NCBI GenBank assembly: GCA_029298735.1
Contig: JANSLP010000180.1
Span: 1 to 64,000 of the forward strand
Reading direction: 5' to 3'
DNA from: Ophiostoma sp. CBS 140.51
Lineage: Eukaryota > Ascomycota > Sordariomycetes > Ophiostomatales > Ophiostomataceae
DNA: 64,000 bases
The translations under genes were made by a program, and so were the position numbers. The stretch's first letter is position 1. Each line of letters starts with the position of its first letter. The notes beneath the pieces are model-generated. The model had not been told where the DNA came from and made no database searches. It saw only the letters and a program-made list of their open reading frames with translations. Below, one piece after another: positions 1-9,781 of the stretch.

Positions 1-327
1 TGGGGAAGCGGTTTCGGGCTCGGGTCAACACATGTTGGCCCTTGTTGTATTTCGTTATTCTTTGGGGAAATCTTTTGGCGTTGGCTTTTCTAGGACCATA
101 ATTGGGACCTTGACTGTTGTTTTATGTTCTGTTTTTACTTTTGGTCCTTGCTACTTGCATGTGGGCGCACATATCGCACACAGGAAAACGTGTGACGACT
201 GCATAATACCACCTCACTTTTTTGTTCTTGACATTCTTTTGGCACTTGTGACTCAGGTATTGATCTCATTAACATGCTGGACATTCTTGATAAATCTCGT
301 CATATCTTACAACCATCTCCTAGGCCG
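1..327. other. Intergenic sequence, downstream of first gene
   Basis: AT-richer sequence lying 3' of the minus-strand proline-rich gene. Short open frames exist but none has a coding-like composition. I see no RNA gene or repeat in it. Confidence 0.5.
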
Positions 328-1485
328 TCATTTAGCCATCACATGCTCGTTGTGTTCAATGGCACCACCACCATCGACAACTCCCGGCAGATTCACCAGC
401 TCGGCCGTGAAATCCCAGAACCCCTTTTTGCGCTTCTTTCCCAACGTCCCGTCCTCCAGAACAATTGTGATGCTGTGCACCGTCGCCGCCACACTGTGCA
501 GCAGCAATTGCTCGCGTGCAATGACGCCCATCATGTGGGACAACAACACGGGCATGGGCTGCGTGCGCACGGCGCGACACGTCCCGCGGGCGTCGGCGTG
601 CAGGTTGTGGATGACAATGTCGACTTCGGCGGCGGGTGGTGGTGGCAAACCGTCGGCGGGATGAGAAGTGGCTGTTGGCGGTGCCGGAACAGGCACAGGT
701 TTGGGCGTGATTGGCGGCGGCTGTGGCGGTGTGACAGTCACGCGCGGCGGGAGACCGTCCGTCGTTGTTAGAAGCTGGACCTGGCGGGCCAGTACATCGG
801 GCTCGCGTTGAATACTTCTGACGGCTGGTTTATCCGTGGTGACGGCGGCCGGGCTGCGGACAGTCCGTGGAGGGACTCCTTGTATGGCGGGACCTTGGAC
901 GGCAGCGCCAGGCTGGACTCGTGGTGTACTAGCTGCCGCGCCATTCGATACATCAACCTGGTGCCGCAGTTGGTGAACTGAACGGCGTCGAGGAAATCTG
1001 TTCCCTGAACTGGAGGACGACGCAGTGGCGGTGGCGGCAGCGGAAGTAGACATGGGCCTGTTTCGATTGCCGTTGCGTGTGTTGGACGATGACATCGCCG
1101 GCCTTGGAGGCTGTTGAAACAGGCTGGCAATCACTCTGCTGAAACTGTCGGGTTTCTTCTCACTGTCTCCGTCACCGTCGTCGTCGCTGTCATAATAGTT
1201 GCCTTCACTCTCCACTTGTCTCATTCGCCGTCTGTTGGTGCCTGGTTGCTTCTCCGTGTCGATTTTCCAGTAGTAGCCGCTGCCGCCGTCTTTGTGGCGC
1301 TGTACGGGAAACCGAGACGATGAAGGGGGTGGTCGAGCTGCACGGGATTGAACCTGGGCCGGGTTGGGCGTTTGAGCACCGGAAGCAGGAGTAGGAGGAG
1401 GTGGAGGAGGTGGATTGCTCTGCCGATGCCGGTCGTTTTTTCTCTGCGCTTTCGAAGTCATCAGTTTCTTTGCAAGCGATTCCAT
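328..1485 (-). CDS. Proline- and serine-rich hypothetical protein
   Basis: Single open frame of 385 residues. The frame continues upstream of the chosen start, but that sequence is AT-rich and does not look coding. I chose the ATG at 1485, which gives an N terminus beginning MESLAKKLMTSKAQRK. Residues 25-60 hold a run of seven prolines and basic stretches. Next come an acidic patch (YYDSDDDGDGDSE), Ser/Ala-rich low complexity, and a Pro-rich segment ending DGLPPPPAAEVDIVIHNL. The last 110 residues are the most ordered-looking part (IVIHNLHADARG, SITIVLEDGTLGKKRKKGFWDF). I recognise no family. It is divergent from the FolB-domain gene across about 0.8 kb. Without homologues the start and the absence of introns remain uncertain. 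Confidence 0.6.
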   Translation of the reverse strand: MESLAKKLMTSKAQRKNDRHRQSNPPPPPPPTPASGAQTPNPAQVQSRAARPPPSSSRFPVQRHKDGGSGYYWKIDTEKQPGTNRRRMRQVESEGNYYDSDDDGDGDSEKKPDSFSRVIASLFQQPPRPAMSSSNTRNGNRNRPMSTSAAATATASSSSSGNRFPRRRSVHQLRHQVDVSNGAAASTPRVQPGAAVQGPAIQGVPPRTVRSPAAVTTDKPAVRSIQREPDVLARQVQLLTTTDGLPPRVTVTPPQPPPITPKPVPVPAPPTATSHPADGLPPPPAAEVDIVIHNLHADARGTCRAVRTQPMPVLLSHMMGVIAREQLLLHSVAATVHSITIVLEDGTLGKKRKKGFWDFTAELVNLPGVVDGGGAIEHNEHVMAK

Positions 1486-2272
1486 GGTCGCAGTAATATG
1501 AATATCACGGTGATCTTCCTGAAGCTGAGAAATACAGAATCGAGGATACGGCCAAGAAAAAACAAGCAGACGTTGTGATATATAAACGACATATGCGGTG
1601 CGCACGGTGGGTTTAAGAATGAGGCCAGACGAAAAAGTGGGACGCCATCTTGTCCGGAGGAGCCTCGATAGGCGCTCTCTACAATATATGCGCAGCCTCA
1701 TTCTATTAAACACTCCTGTTATAGAGGTGGTGTGCCTTGAGGTAACAACCCATTCAACCTGCAGGTGTGCATGAGGCTTGTGCCTTTGGTGAACAGTATT
1801 ATTGGTTGGTGGGAGGCTACTACTACCTTCATTCGCATTCATTGGTGCGCCTTGAAAAGATGAGGATAAAAAAAGTTAGTTGAGTATAAAGAGTTGAGAA
1901 CTATTTGGAATTTATTCGATAGATTTTCCGGGCGCAAAAACACCAAAAGTTGAAGCCTGAACCACCAAGGTGTCGTCAGTCTTGTGATACAACTGGCCGT
2001 GTAAGTGGTCGATGCGGGAACGGTGCATTTAGCGTTTTTCTGGCTGAGTAGCTGCTGCCCGTTGTTCTAGACACGATGCAGATTGAGACGACGTTAGTTA
2101 TTAGTGGGGACCTACCAAAAAGAAAGCTCCCCTCAATTTTCACTTTCGTAATTCAACTTCACAACGCCAACCTAAAATTCACTTTTCTATTCTTCAGCAA
2201 CAAACTCAATTCGCCAATACGACACTGGACTTTTGTCCATTACGACACTTGCACGTACAAAGTACATATACA
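1486..2272. promoter_or_regulatory. Divergent intergenic region
   Basis: About 0.8 kb between the starts of the proline-rich gene (minus) and the tandem FolB gene (plus), so it should hold both promoters. The last 150 bp before the plus-strand ATG are AT-rich and pyrimidine-rich on the coding strand, as is common for fungal leaders. I identified no specific operator. Confidence 0.4.
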
Positions 2273-3211
2273 ATGCCTAACCCAACCGCCTGGGACGTCC
2301 AGGCCGCCATCGGCGAGCCCCGCGCCGTCATTCGCGTTCGCAACCTGCAGACGACACTCGGTCCGAAAGCAGGGCAGGACGCTTGGGGCCGCAATGGCCG
2401 GCCACAACCTGCTGTGATCTCGGCAGAGGCAGTGCTAGCGGCCCCTTTCCCCGAGGCGGCTGATACCGATCGCGTGGCCGGCGACACAGTCCACTACGGC
2501 TCGCTCAGCAAAGAGATCCTGAAGAGCATGAAGAATTGGGATACAGTAGAGTCTGTCCCTGCCGGCGAGAGACGCACTCCTATTACCCTGGGGCATGTTA
2601 TGGCTGGTCTTTGGATCGACTTGGCGGGCCAGCTTGATGAGAGAGGGACAATTGAGTTTGTCAATTTGCCGGAAGAGCCACCAACGCTCCTCACATCCGC
2701 AACGGTGCGCAGCCTCTCGGCGACAATTATGCTGCCCAAGGCGTCGCTGGTTGGCGAGGGCGTCTCGTTGACGTCAGTGGGCATCCTGGAAGGAAAAGAT
2801 GAGTGTCCAAGCCCCAAAAACATTGCATCCACAACACTGCGGCTGCACAGACTGCGCGTCCCAACACTGGTTGGCGTCCATCCACACGAGCGCACCGCAA
2901 AGCAGGCCGTTGTGGCCGACATTGCCCTCGACCGGTACTATGAGGAATCAGACGTGTACACGCAGCTCGAGGCTTTTGTGGTGCAGATCATGGCGACGTC
3001 CTACTTCGAAACCCTCGAAGCGCTAGCGACGCATATTGCCCGCAAGATCCTGAAGGAGTTTCGGCCGGCCGGAACTTTCTCCGATTCTGCACCGCGCTAT
3101 CATGATAGACGGCCTTCTTGGTACGTGCACGTGGCACTGGAGAAGCCGATTGCCGTGCCGTCAGCAGATGCGCCCGTCGTCGAGGTGCGCATGGGAGCTG
3201 AGCACCTGTAA
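2273..3211 (+). CDS. Tandem FolB-domain protein (dihydroneopterin aldolase-like)
   Basis: 312 residues, no intron. The open frame extends eight codons upstream only from a TTG, so the ATG at 2273 is the start. Two FolB-type units are visible: residues about 17-120, with VIRVRNLQTTLG and the later HYGSLSKEI, and residues about 195-300, with LRVPTLVGVHPHERTAKQ and C-terminal EKPIAVPSADAP. In FolB proteins the glutamate in the first loop and the lysine of the KPxA segment serve catalysis or substrate binding; both have counterparts in the second unit. FolB enzymes convert dihydroneopterin to 6-hydroxymethyldihydropterin in folate synthesis. In ascomycetes this activity normally sits in trifunctional Fol1, so this free-standing protein may be an additional enzyme or have a diverged role. 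Family assignment is firm; catalytic activity is inferred. Confidence 0.85.
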   Translation: MPNPTAWDVQAAIGEPRAVIRVRNLQTTLGPKAGQDAWGRNGRPQPAVISAEAVLAAPFPEAADTDRVAGDTVHYGSLSKEILKSMKNWDTVESVPAGERRTPITLGHVMAGLWIDLAGQLDERGTIEFVNLPEEPPTLLTSATVRSLSATIMLPKASLVGEGVSLTSVGILEGKDECPSPKNIASTTLRLHRLRVPTLVGVHPHERTAKQAVVADIALDRYYEESDVYTQLEAFVVQIMATSYFETLEALATHIARKILKEFRPAGTFSDSAPRYHDRRPSWYVHVALEKPIAVPSADAPVVEVRMGAEHL

Positions 3212-3380
3212 GGTGTGGTGGGTGCTGTTGTTGTTGTCTTTAATATACCATCAAACGCTGCATGAACTGGGCTGGACTGCCAAGGGTTGTCATTATTCGT
3301 GTCTTTCTATCCATCTAATTTCTTGCTGATCATTAGATGTTTCTGTCTCTCTATTTTTTGTCCGCCATCTCTTCGTGCAA

Positions 3381-4094
3381 TCACTTTCCCTCCTCTGCCA
3401 GCCGCTTGCTCAACGGCACGTCGCCGTTAGTGATTTTCGCGATAAACTCTTCTAGCGGGTCGAACAGCATAATGTGGAAATGCTCGACCAGCAGCACCGA
3501 CTTGAGCGAGCGCCAGTTCTTGAACCAAATCACGCTGTCTTTTGGCAGCGGTGCACGAAACGTCTTTTGGACGTATGCCTCAATGGCAGCGCGCGCGTCG
3601 TCTGTCAAGTCGCCCGTTGTCGGGTCATCCGGCAGTGGGAACTTGGTCCACACGACGAGGTGCACGATGCGTTCATCCAGGCCATACGGCCAGTCGTTGC
3701 ACAGGATCTTGACGTCGCTGGGATCAGAAAAGTCGGGCACCTTGCCAGCGTCCTTCTCTGCTCGTGCCGCGAGCTCTTCGGGGTTCCAGTGAAGACGCTC
3801 CTGCAGCACAAAGTTGACGGCGCTGCCGTACTTTTCCTTGAGGCCCCAGCCATAGTCCAGGTACCGGCGAAGGGCGAGTGGTGTGCGTTGGAACAGCTGC
3901 AGCTGGTTGGCAGCAATCAAGGCGCGCACTTCGGGCCAGGACATGAGCTGGTAGTCCTCTTCGCGCGTACTGATGATGCCCCTGTCCTTGTCGTTGATGT
4001 TGAGCAAAAAGTCAGGACACGCGGCCGTGCGCTGATCAGCGGGGATGTTGACCTGCCAGTACGGTAGATCTTCAGGCTTCGGTGAGGACGCCAT
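3381..4094 (-). CDS. N-acetylglucosamine-induced protein 1-like (DUF3605)
   Basis: 237 residues from the ATG at 4094; the frame upstream of it is leader sequence. The protein matches the DUF3605 pattern as I know it: N-terminal LPYWQVNIP and CPDFLLNI, then WPEVRALIAANQL, the LRRYLDYGWGLKEKYGS segment, CNDWPYGLDERIVHLVVWTK in the centre, and VIWFKNW near residue 195 followed by HFHIMLFDP. The family is named after a gene induced by N-acetylglucosamine in Candida; its biochemical function is not established. No signal peptide or membrane segment is visible, so a soluble cytosolic protein is likely. It converges on the FolB gene, with only 169 bp between the two stop codons. Confidence 0.85.
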   Translation of the reverse strand: MASSPKPEDLPYWQVNIPADQRTAACPDFLLNINDKDRGIISTREEDYQLMSWPEVRALIAANQLQLFQRTPLALRRYLDYGWGLKEKYGSAVNFVLQERLHWNPEELAARAEKDAGKVPDFSDPSDVKILCNDWPYGLDERIVHLVVWTKFPLPDDPTTGDLTDDARAAIEAYVQKTFRAPLPKDSVIWFKNWRSLKSVLLVEHFHIMLFDPLEEFIAKITNGDVPLSKRLAEEGK

Positions 4095-4663
4095 GATGGT
4101 GGAGGGTGGTGAAGGAGGAAGAAAGGGAAGAAAGTCAAAAGTCGGTGTGTTCGGTGTGCCAACTAGTCTGGTGTTCACTTTTAAAGTAGAAAGAGAGAAA
4201 ATGAGGGGAAATATAAACAAGACGCAACCAATTGGCAACCAACAATGGCCGATGATGGGCACTGAAGGCGGAGCTGTGTTGGCCCGTGGTGATAATAAAA
4301 CGCGAGTTCTGTCATGGTAAAAGGTACGTTATTGGCTCACGCTGGAAAAGAACACATCCACCCTGTGAAGAGATCACGTGTGCCCCAGGCGTCACAGACC
4401 GGTCCACTACGATACGAGACGGTACGAGACAGTCAAGCTCCGACCGGCGACTTGGCCGACAATTATTTTACATCCCGAGCGGGATATGTAACGTTTCGAC
4501 CAACTTGTATCGTGTGCACGGTGCCGGTGTCCGGGAGCGTAATGCTATCGTATTTAGCGGTATATCGCGATTGGTCGGCGTCGAATGAGACGGATCCTAT
4601 TTTGTTATCAGATGAAATAGACGAGCTCAAAGACTCGTCCCGTCACCGGATGAGAGATCAACT
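4095..4663. other. Intergenic region upstream of NGI1-like gene
   Basis: About 570 bp holding the presumed promoter of the NGI1-like gene. It contains a short repeat around 4408-4432 (tacgagac units) and an imperfect hairpin at 4470-4491 centred on CCCGAGCGGG. No gene is supported here. Confidence 0.4.
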
Positions 4664-5432
4664 TCATCTCTTTCGATCTGACGCTGGAGCACACATAGAC
4701 AGGCCGTGGCCATGGGAGTCCTTGTCATTGTTGTAGAGGTCGTAAAACCCGTAGATGACGCCGTCTTTGTTCCAGATCAAACGCCCTCAGACACTCTCTA
4801 GTAGCTGCACCGGATGGCCGTTCTCTTCGTCTTGACCCCAGAAACACCAGACGAAGGTGTTGCACAACAGGGAGTTCTCGGCTCTGACGGATACGCCTGC
4901 CACCAAGCCCTCCAAGACTTGGTACGTTGATGCGGACGTAGTCAACCACTAACTTGACCATCTCTTCCACCAGAGCCAGGGACTATCCATAGCAACCTTG
5001 TTGCGAGTGGTTGAACCGTGCATCGCCAGCGCCCAAGACTATATTGATGCTTCCACCAATGAACGGGATCGTCGGCGGTTGGAAAAGACAGCGTTTTTGG
5101 TGCCGTTTCGTCGTCAAGATGACGGTGGGCACTCCGCCTATGGTCTCTGGCCATGGCGGGGATGGCAGCTTTTCGACGTAGAATGTAATCAGGTTGCCGT
5201 TGCCACCAGGATGCAGTACCTTGGTGGTCGGGAAAATCTGAAGCAGCTTGTCCATGATATCAAAGTAAAAGATATCGATGCGGACATTATTGTCATCAGG
5301 AAGTCCGTCGAAAGCCATGTGTGTCGTGTGCCACACCTCGGCGACGACGCAAGAAGTGTTATTGGATGTAGTCTGTGAGGACTTGTCAGTTGCTAGAGTG
5401 ATCGCCTGGCGGCCAGTAGGAGTCAATACCAT
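4664..5432 (-). pseudogene. Broken coding remnant, unrecognised soluble protein
   Basis: An ATG at 5432 opens a coding-like frame of 149 codons (VWHTTHMAFDG, LLQIFPTTKVLHPGGNGN, GGVPTVILTT) that stops at a TAG at 4983-4985. Coding-like sequence continues beyond the stop in a different frame: NTFVWCFWGQDEENGHPVQ, then a TGA at 4787-4789, then RLIWNKDGVIYGFYDLYNN, ending at 4664. No intron with acceptable splice sites removes both breaks. The picture is one gene of about 250 codons with a nonsense change, a frameshift and a second nonsense change. I do not recognise the family; the layout resembles a small alpha/beta domain of SnoaL-like type, but that is a guess. Sequencing error is an alternative, though three lesions make decay more likely. 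Confidence 0.5.
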
Positions 5433-5902
5433 CTTTGAAGAAGAGATGTTTGGATGGAAGGATGAAGGGATAAAGCTGAGGGAATAGGAGGCTAATTTAA
5501 GATTCCTCTGTTGGCCATCCTGGGATGGAAGGAGCGGATAACTACTACTGCTTTAGGAAGTAACCACCCAACAAAGAGGCTCCTTCCTTTCTAGTGAAGA
5601 TTTGTTTGCTCTCCCTTGTATTTAATTTCCTGTTTCTTTTTACTTTGCGCGTCGATATATGTGTTGCAAAATCAAATAACAAGACAATATATTGTTGTTA
5701 TAAAGGAGTGTGTGCAGCACATAATTTTTGTGTCTGCCATATTTTAAGGAGTGTGAGAAGATATAGATGGGAAATTAAGAGATAAACAAAACAGCAGATG
5801 AATACTGATAGGGCAGCGCCCATGTCCTCCTCACAGATATATCAGACCTCAACATATACATGATCTTTCAATTTTAATAAATTATATCCTCATGGATACC
5901 CC
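5433..5902. other. AT-rich intergenic region
   Basis: AT-rich sequence between the broken remnant and the 3' end of the secreted But2-domain gene. Nothing coding or repetitive is supported. Confidence 0.4.
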
Positions 5903-6535
5903 CTAACAGTTCGCCGTCAGGTACACACCGGCCAGAGGGCTCTTCTTCTCGGCAAACTCAACATTGGCCGACTGGCCGGTCCACGTGGCAATGCTAAAGA
6001 CAAAGGCCAGGTTGCTGTCGCAGCTCTCCGAGTTGATGACGACCGTCGTGCCGGCAGCAGCGGAGACGGTGCCAAACAAGCCCTGGCCAGGGGCAAGCTG
6101 GGCAGGGAAGCTGTTGAACGTAAACCCATTAGGGTAGTAGATGGCGCCCGGGTTGGACCGCAAAACGGTCGTCACGTTCAGCTGGGGGGAGGCACCGGCG
6201 ACGTTGCCGACGGACGACGTGATGGGATAGCCTGCGGGGAAAGTGATGGACAGCTGGCAGCCATAGGAGCCGGCAGCAATGCCCTGGAAGCCGACAAACT
6301 GGTAGATGCGGCCGTAGGGTGCGCCGCCGTTGACGACAGTCTGGGCAACATGGAAGTCGCCGTTGGAGGCGGCCGTGTTGGCACCCACAGTGTTGGGCGA
6401 GGACTCAGACAGCTGCTGGAGGATGGTCGGGTAGTAGGTGGTGCCGCAGCGCGGGGCGATTTCAGCCGGCGTGGGCACGGCAGTGACGAGGCCGGCCAGG
6501 AGGCCAAAGAGGGAGAGGGAAGCGAAGGACTTCAT
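5903..6535 (-). CDS. Secreted protein with But2 C-terminal-like domain
   Basis: 210 residues, no intron. The N terminus is a classic signal peptide (MKSFASLSLFGLLAGLVTAV) with likely cleavage shortly after residue 20. The mature part has the beta-rich pattern of the ubiquitin-3-binding But2 C-terminal family: TTYYPTILQQLSES, VAQTVVNGG, IYQFVGFQGIAAGSYGCQL, a central PQLNVTTVL segment and a terminal Cys. Four cysteines lie outside the signal peptide, at the mature N terminus (PRCGT), in SYGCQL, in SESCDS and at the last residue, consistent with two disulphides in an extracellular protein. The role of fungal secreted But2-like proteins is not settled; cell-wall or host-surface functions have been suggested. 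A TATA-like stretch (TTTAATATAC on the coding strand) lies about 75 bp upstream of the ATG. Confidence 0.85.
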   Translation of the reverse strand: MKSFASLSLFGLLAGLVTAVPTPAEIAPRCGTTYYPTILQQLSESSPNTVGANTAASNGDFHVAQTVVNGGAPYGRIYQFVGFQGIAAGSYGCQLSITFPAGYPITSSVGNVAGASPQLNVTTVLRSNPGAIYYPNGFTFNSFPAQLAPGQGLFGTVSAAAGTTVVINSESCDSNLAFVFSIATWTGQSANVEFAEKKSPLAGVYLTANC

Positions 6536-6899
6536 GATGGCAGCGAGTGTATGATTGTTGGGTGAAGATGGTAATATTGGTAATGTTTAAGAAGCGAGTG
6601 ATGTATATTAAAGCGATTGTAGAAGGCTGTGGAAGATCTGAGATGAGAGTGAGGTGGGGATGAGGATGGAGATGAGGTTAAGTTGAAAAAGACTAGAGAT
6701 GGTGCCTCACTTTATACTTTTGTCCTTGTGTCCCTTCTCACTTTGTGGGTTCTCGTATGTTCAATAAAACATATAATAAAAAATGGTATCGACAGCAATA
6801 CCGAAGATAAGAGCCTCAACGCGAAGCCCCAGACCACCACCAGCTCAACTTACAACAAAGTGCACAAGACAAAGGCAGGACAGCCGGGGCATCCATCAC

Positions 6900-7380
6900 A
6901 CCGCTCGGCCAACACGAGAAAGCATACATGGACATACACGGCATACAAGCGGCTTCACTCGGCAGCCACCAGTAGAGCCTGACCACCCTCTTCGTGAGGA
7001 CTCTGGGAAACACGACGGCCATATTCTTTCTAAGAATAGGTATTGTTCTTCGAGTTGGTGGTCGATGGCCTCATACATGGACTCTCAAGGGACGACACAT
7101 TCCGTCGTGGCATCCATTGTGTGGAGAGCTTGAATCTCGATGGGGGTAAAATTCGACAATGCCGACACCATTGTCGGAGCTTCGACGTAAGAAGGAGCAA
7201 TGTCTTGGCCCTCGTGCGGCTGGTCAAAAGAAGATCAGAAAAAAATTGTGCCCGAGTTGGTCTGCCTTACTTCGGCATCTACGCCTCGGGACGTTGTTGT
7301 TTGTCAAGTCTCGGGTCAATATCATAGGGAAAACAAGCAATAGAGCAGATCATACAACCATCACGAGGCCCACAAAATTA
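6900..7380 (-). pseudogene. Possible coding relic
   Basis: Minus-strand segments with protein-like character appear in disrupted frames. Around 7320-7370 one frame reads DGCMICSIACFPYDIDPRLD before hitting stops. Around 7095-7210 another reads EGQDIAPSYVEAPTMV and IEIQALHTMDATTECVV, then a TGA at about 7088, continuing ESMYEAIDHQLEEQYLFLER. I do not recognise the family, and some of this could be chance. The AT-rich setting and mixed frames suggest decayed sequence rather than a functional gene. Confidence 0.25.
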
Positions 7381-8075
7381 TGAATATGTTGCCTTTAAGA
7401 TAAGTCCATCTTGTCTGTGCTTCCCACTGCCGAGCTTGGCAAAGTGCCCGGGTGGCCGTCATCACGACCTGGATCGGGAAGAAAAATGGCAAAGAGAAAA
7501 GAATGGAGTGTAACACATAGGCTACTGCTTATGTCAAGCTGGCAGATATTTGTAGAGAGAAAGACTGGTACCAAGTCGACAAGACGGCAGAACACGAGTG
7601 CCAAGAACAGTGTGAATAATATGAATGAAAGTAAAGTCTCTACCCAGAGGTGGAAGCATTGTGTAAAATCTGGAGAACGGCTGGAATCCATTTGAGAATT
7701 GGTAGCCTTTGATGACCCACGTGTGTCAGATAGAAGCATAGATGCATTCATCTCACGATGCATCAAAAGTGCAAGAAAATAACATGACAAAGTGATGTTG
7801 TACACTGGCCCCAAGCCTCTGAAACCTCTTAAGCCTCCCGATTTAGACAAGGCTGGCTGAAAGAGAAGTGGGTGGTGTCGGGTCATGCAGCTGCAGCATC
7901 CCAATACGTAACAGAAAACGGCGAGGAAGAAAATAAAGTTGATTTAAAAGAAATTGAGTAAAAATAAAAAGAGATCGGGGAGAATGTAAGACCAAAACAA
8001 AAAGGATAGCCTTCTCACCCACCAAGGCGGCCCAAGGATCGGGTTTGACAGGGCTTATTCGGTCGTGGGTGACCA

Positions 8076-8117
8076 TGTCGAGGTGCCCTTGTCGAGGTGC
8101 CCATGTCATGGTGCCCC
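8076..8117. repeat. 14-bp tandem repeat, three copies
   Basis: Three adjacent 14-bp units at 8076-8089, 8090-8103 and 8104-8117. The first two differ only at their last base (TGTCGAGGTGCCC plus T or A); the third differs from the first at three positions. No coding or regulatory context is evident. Confidence 0.85.
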
Positions 8118-9079
8118 ATGCCACATTACACAGAAGTTGTCTATGTATGTCTGCCTTCTCAACCCTCGTCGTGTGTGTGTGGGGGGGAGACGACTCGACG
8201 TGCGGCTACATCCTTCTTGCTGATGCAGCTGCCCACCCAGCTCGAGCTATTCTTTGTGTCTCGTAGGATTCATGGGAAGCCAGCCAATCGGATTGTGTTG
8301 TTCGCAAAGGGCATCCTGCTGGGCTGGGAGAGCTTTTTCGGCTGAGGCTAGAAGCTAAGAAAGATGGTGGGTGAGGCTGCGTTATGTTTTCCGGCATTCT
8401 TGCATTTTTTTGTAGTTCTCGCATTGCCGTCTTGGAACATGCCGCTTTTCAACCCCTCCATCTTGTCGGCCAAGAACAAAACAGCTGCACAGAACGAAGG
8501 ATCCCAGCTTTCCAGCTGAACAGCCTTAACAGGCGACGCCCCAAAAGCCTCCTTTCTTTTTTTGTTAAAATAGCTTGTTGGACAGCTCAGTGAGGGGAAC
8601 ACGTGGGTTGTGCAAAATGTGAAGGCCGCCGCATCTTGGCTGTTGGCCAAGAGAGGCTGAAGGCCCGACTTGGAGGTAAAGCCTCAACTGTTGGCCGATA
8701 TTCCCAGAAGTCGACCTGCTTTTGCCGAAAAAAAAAGAAGCCATAATCCATAATGGCCTTCCCAAAATTAGAAAATAGCTCAGTCGGTTACCCATCGAAT
8801 GCCTATTCTCTGCCGGAAAGACTTCCAAGATAGGCATGTTCCGAGAGCTTCCCAAAGCTTCTCGGGCTCACTCTGGACATAGGCACACACTTGACGAAAA
8901 GTAGAACGTTACTTTCGGAATCTAGTCCGTATGTCGCACCCTGATCGTATGTCTTCAAACACGTTTTTCCTTTTCGTGATTCTTCCTTGAGATGTCGATC
9001 CAAGGTGACGTTGCAATGTCGATTTCAGATCCGGGGCAAGCTCGTACAAGACGAGGAAGTTGTCGGTATATGACCTCGC

Positions 9080-9781
9080 TCACAGGTGAAGACCCTCCTC
9101 ATCATCGTCGTTGTTGCTGTTGCCATTCTGGGTTGACAGCCCCAGGCGCTCTTCAAGTGCCCGCTGCAGCTGCTCATCCGTCAGGCTGCCACCACCTCCG
9201 CCAGCACCGTTGCTGCCGCTGCCGTTGCGCGTAGCAAAAGACTGCCCAGCCACAGAGTCCATCTCCAGCTCGCCGTTGCGAATCGTGCCCGTCTGAAACG
9301 TGCCGTCCGTCCAGGGGTTGCCAGTGGTGGAGGTGGTTGTGGCGGAGCCGTTGGTCGCCGCGTCAGTGTGCCCGTTGGCGACCGGCTGCCGTGCCGCCGC
9401 CAGTGCCGAACTTGTCCGCTCGGCACGCTGGTCCGACTCGGCCTGCTGCTGCTCGGCCTCCTCTTTGCTCTGAAACTCGGTCCAGCTGACACCGCGGTTC
9501 TCGACCTCGGCGCGCACGAGCTTCAACTGGTTGAGCTTGCGCTCAATGACAACCAAGTTCTCCTTGATGGCGTCGACGCAGTCCTGGTCGGGCGCGGCTT
9601 CGGTCTCGCCGAGGGCAGCCACATCGCCCTTGGCATAGGGCAGCAGCTGTTCGTTGGAGTAGTCGAGGTGGGCGACGTCGTTGCGGATTTCAAGGATCTT
9701 GAGGTGCAGCGAGGCGAGGGACAGGTCCTTGATGGCCTCGGCGAAGCGGACCGGGCTGATGGGCAGGGTTTCGGAAGACAT
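9080..9781 (-). CDS. Conserved-looking acidic protein of unknown function
   Basis: 233 residues from the ATG at 9781; upstream in-frame sequence is AT-rich leader. Residues 1-115 look ordered and largely helical: FAEAIKDLSLASLHLKILEI, NDVAHLDYSNEQLLPYAKG, a variable linker, then DQDCVDAIKENLVVIERKLN and RAEVENRGVSWTEF, with heptad-like spacing that suggests a coiled coil. Residues 120-190 are Ala/Thr/Asn-rich and probably disordered. The tail returns to a short conserved-looking motif (NPWTDGTFQTGTIRNGELEM) and ends with an acidic stretch, DDDEEGLHL. I have an impression of similar proteins in other Sordariomycetes but cannot assign a function. No signal peptide or membrane segment. It shares a 0.6 kb divergent intergenic region with the rhomboid gene. 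Confidence 0.7.
   Translation of the reverse strand: MSSETLPISPVRFAEAIKDLSLASLHLKILEIRNDVAHLDYSNEQLLPYAKGDVAALGETEAAPDQDCVDAIKENLVVIERKLNQLKLVRAEVENRGVSWTEFQSKEEAEQQQAESDQRAERTSSALAAARQPVANGHTDAATNGSATTTSTTGNPWTDGTFQTGTIRNGELEMDSVAGQSFATRNGSGSNGAGGGGGSLTDEQLQRALEERLGLSTQNGNSNNDDDEEGLHL

Larger units (their letters stand above)
6536..9079. other. 2.5 kb gene-poor region
   Basis: Between the secreted But2-domain gene and the 3' end of the next gene. It contains a possible coding relic at 6900-7380 and a 14-bp tandem repeat at 8076-8117, both listed separately. The remaining open frames (for example the hydrophobic minus-strand frame 7395-7904) lack convincing protein character and are not called. 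Confidence 0.4.
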
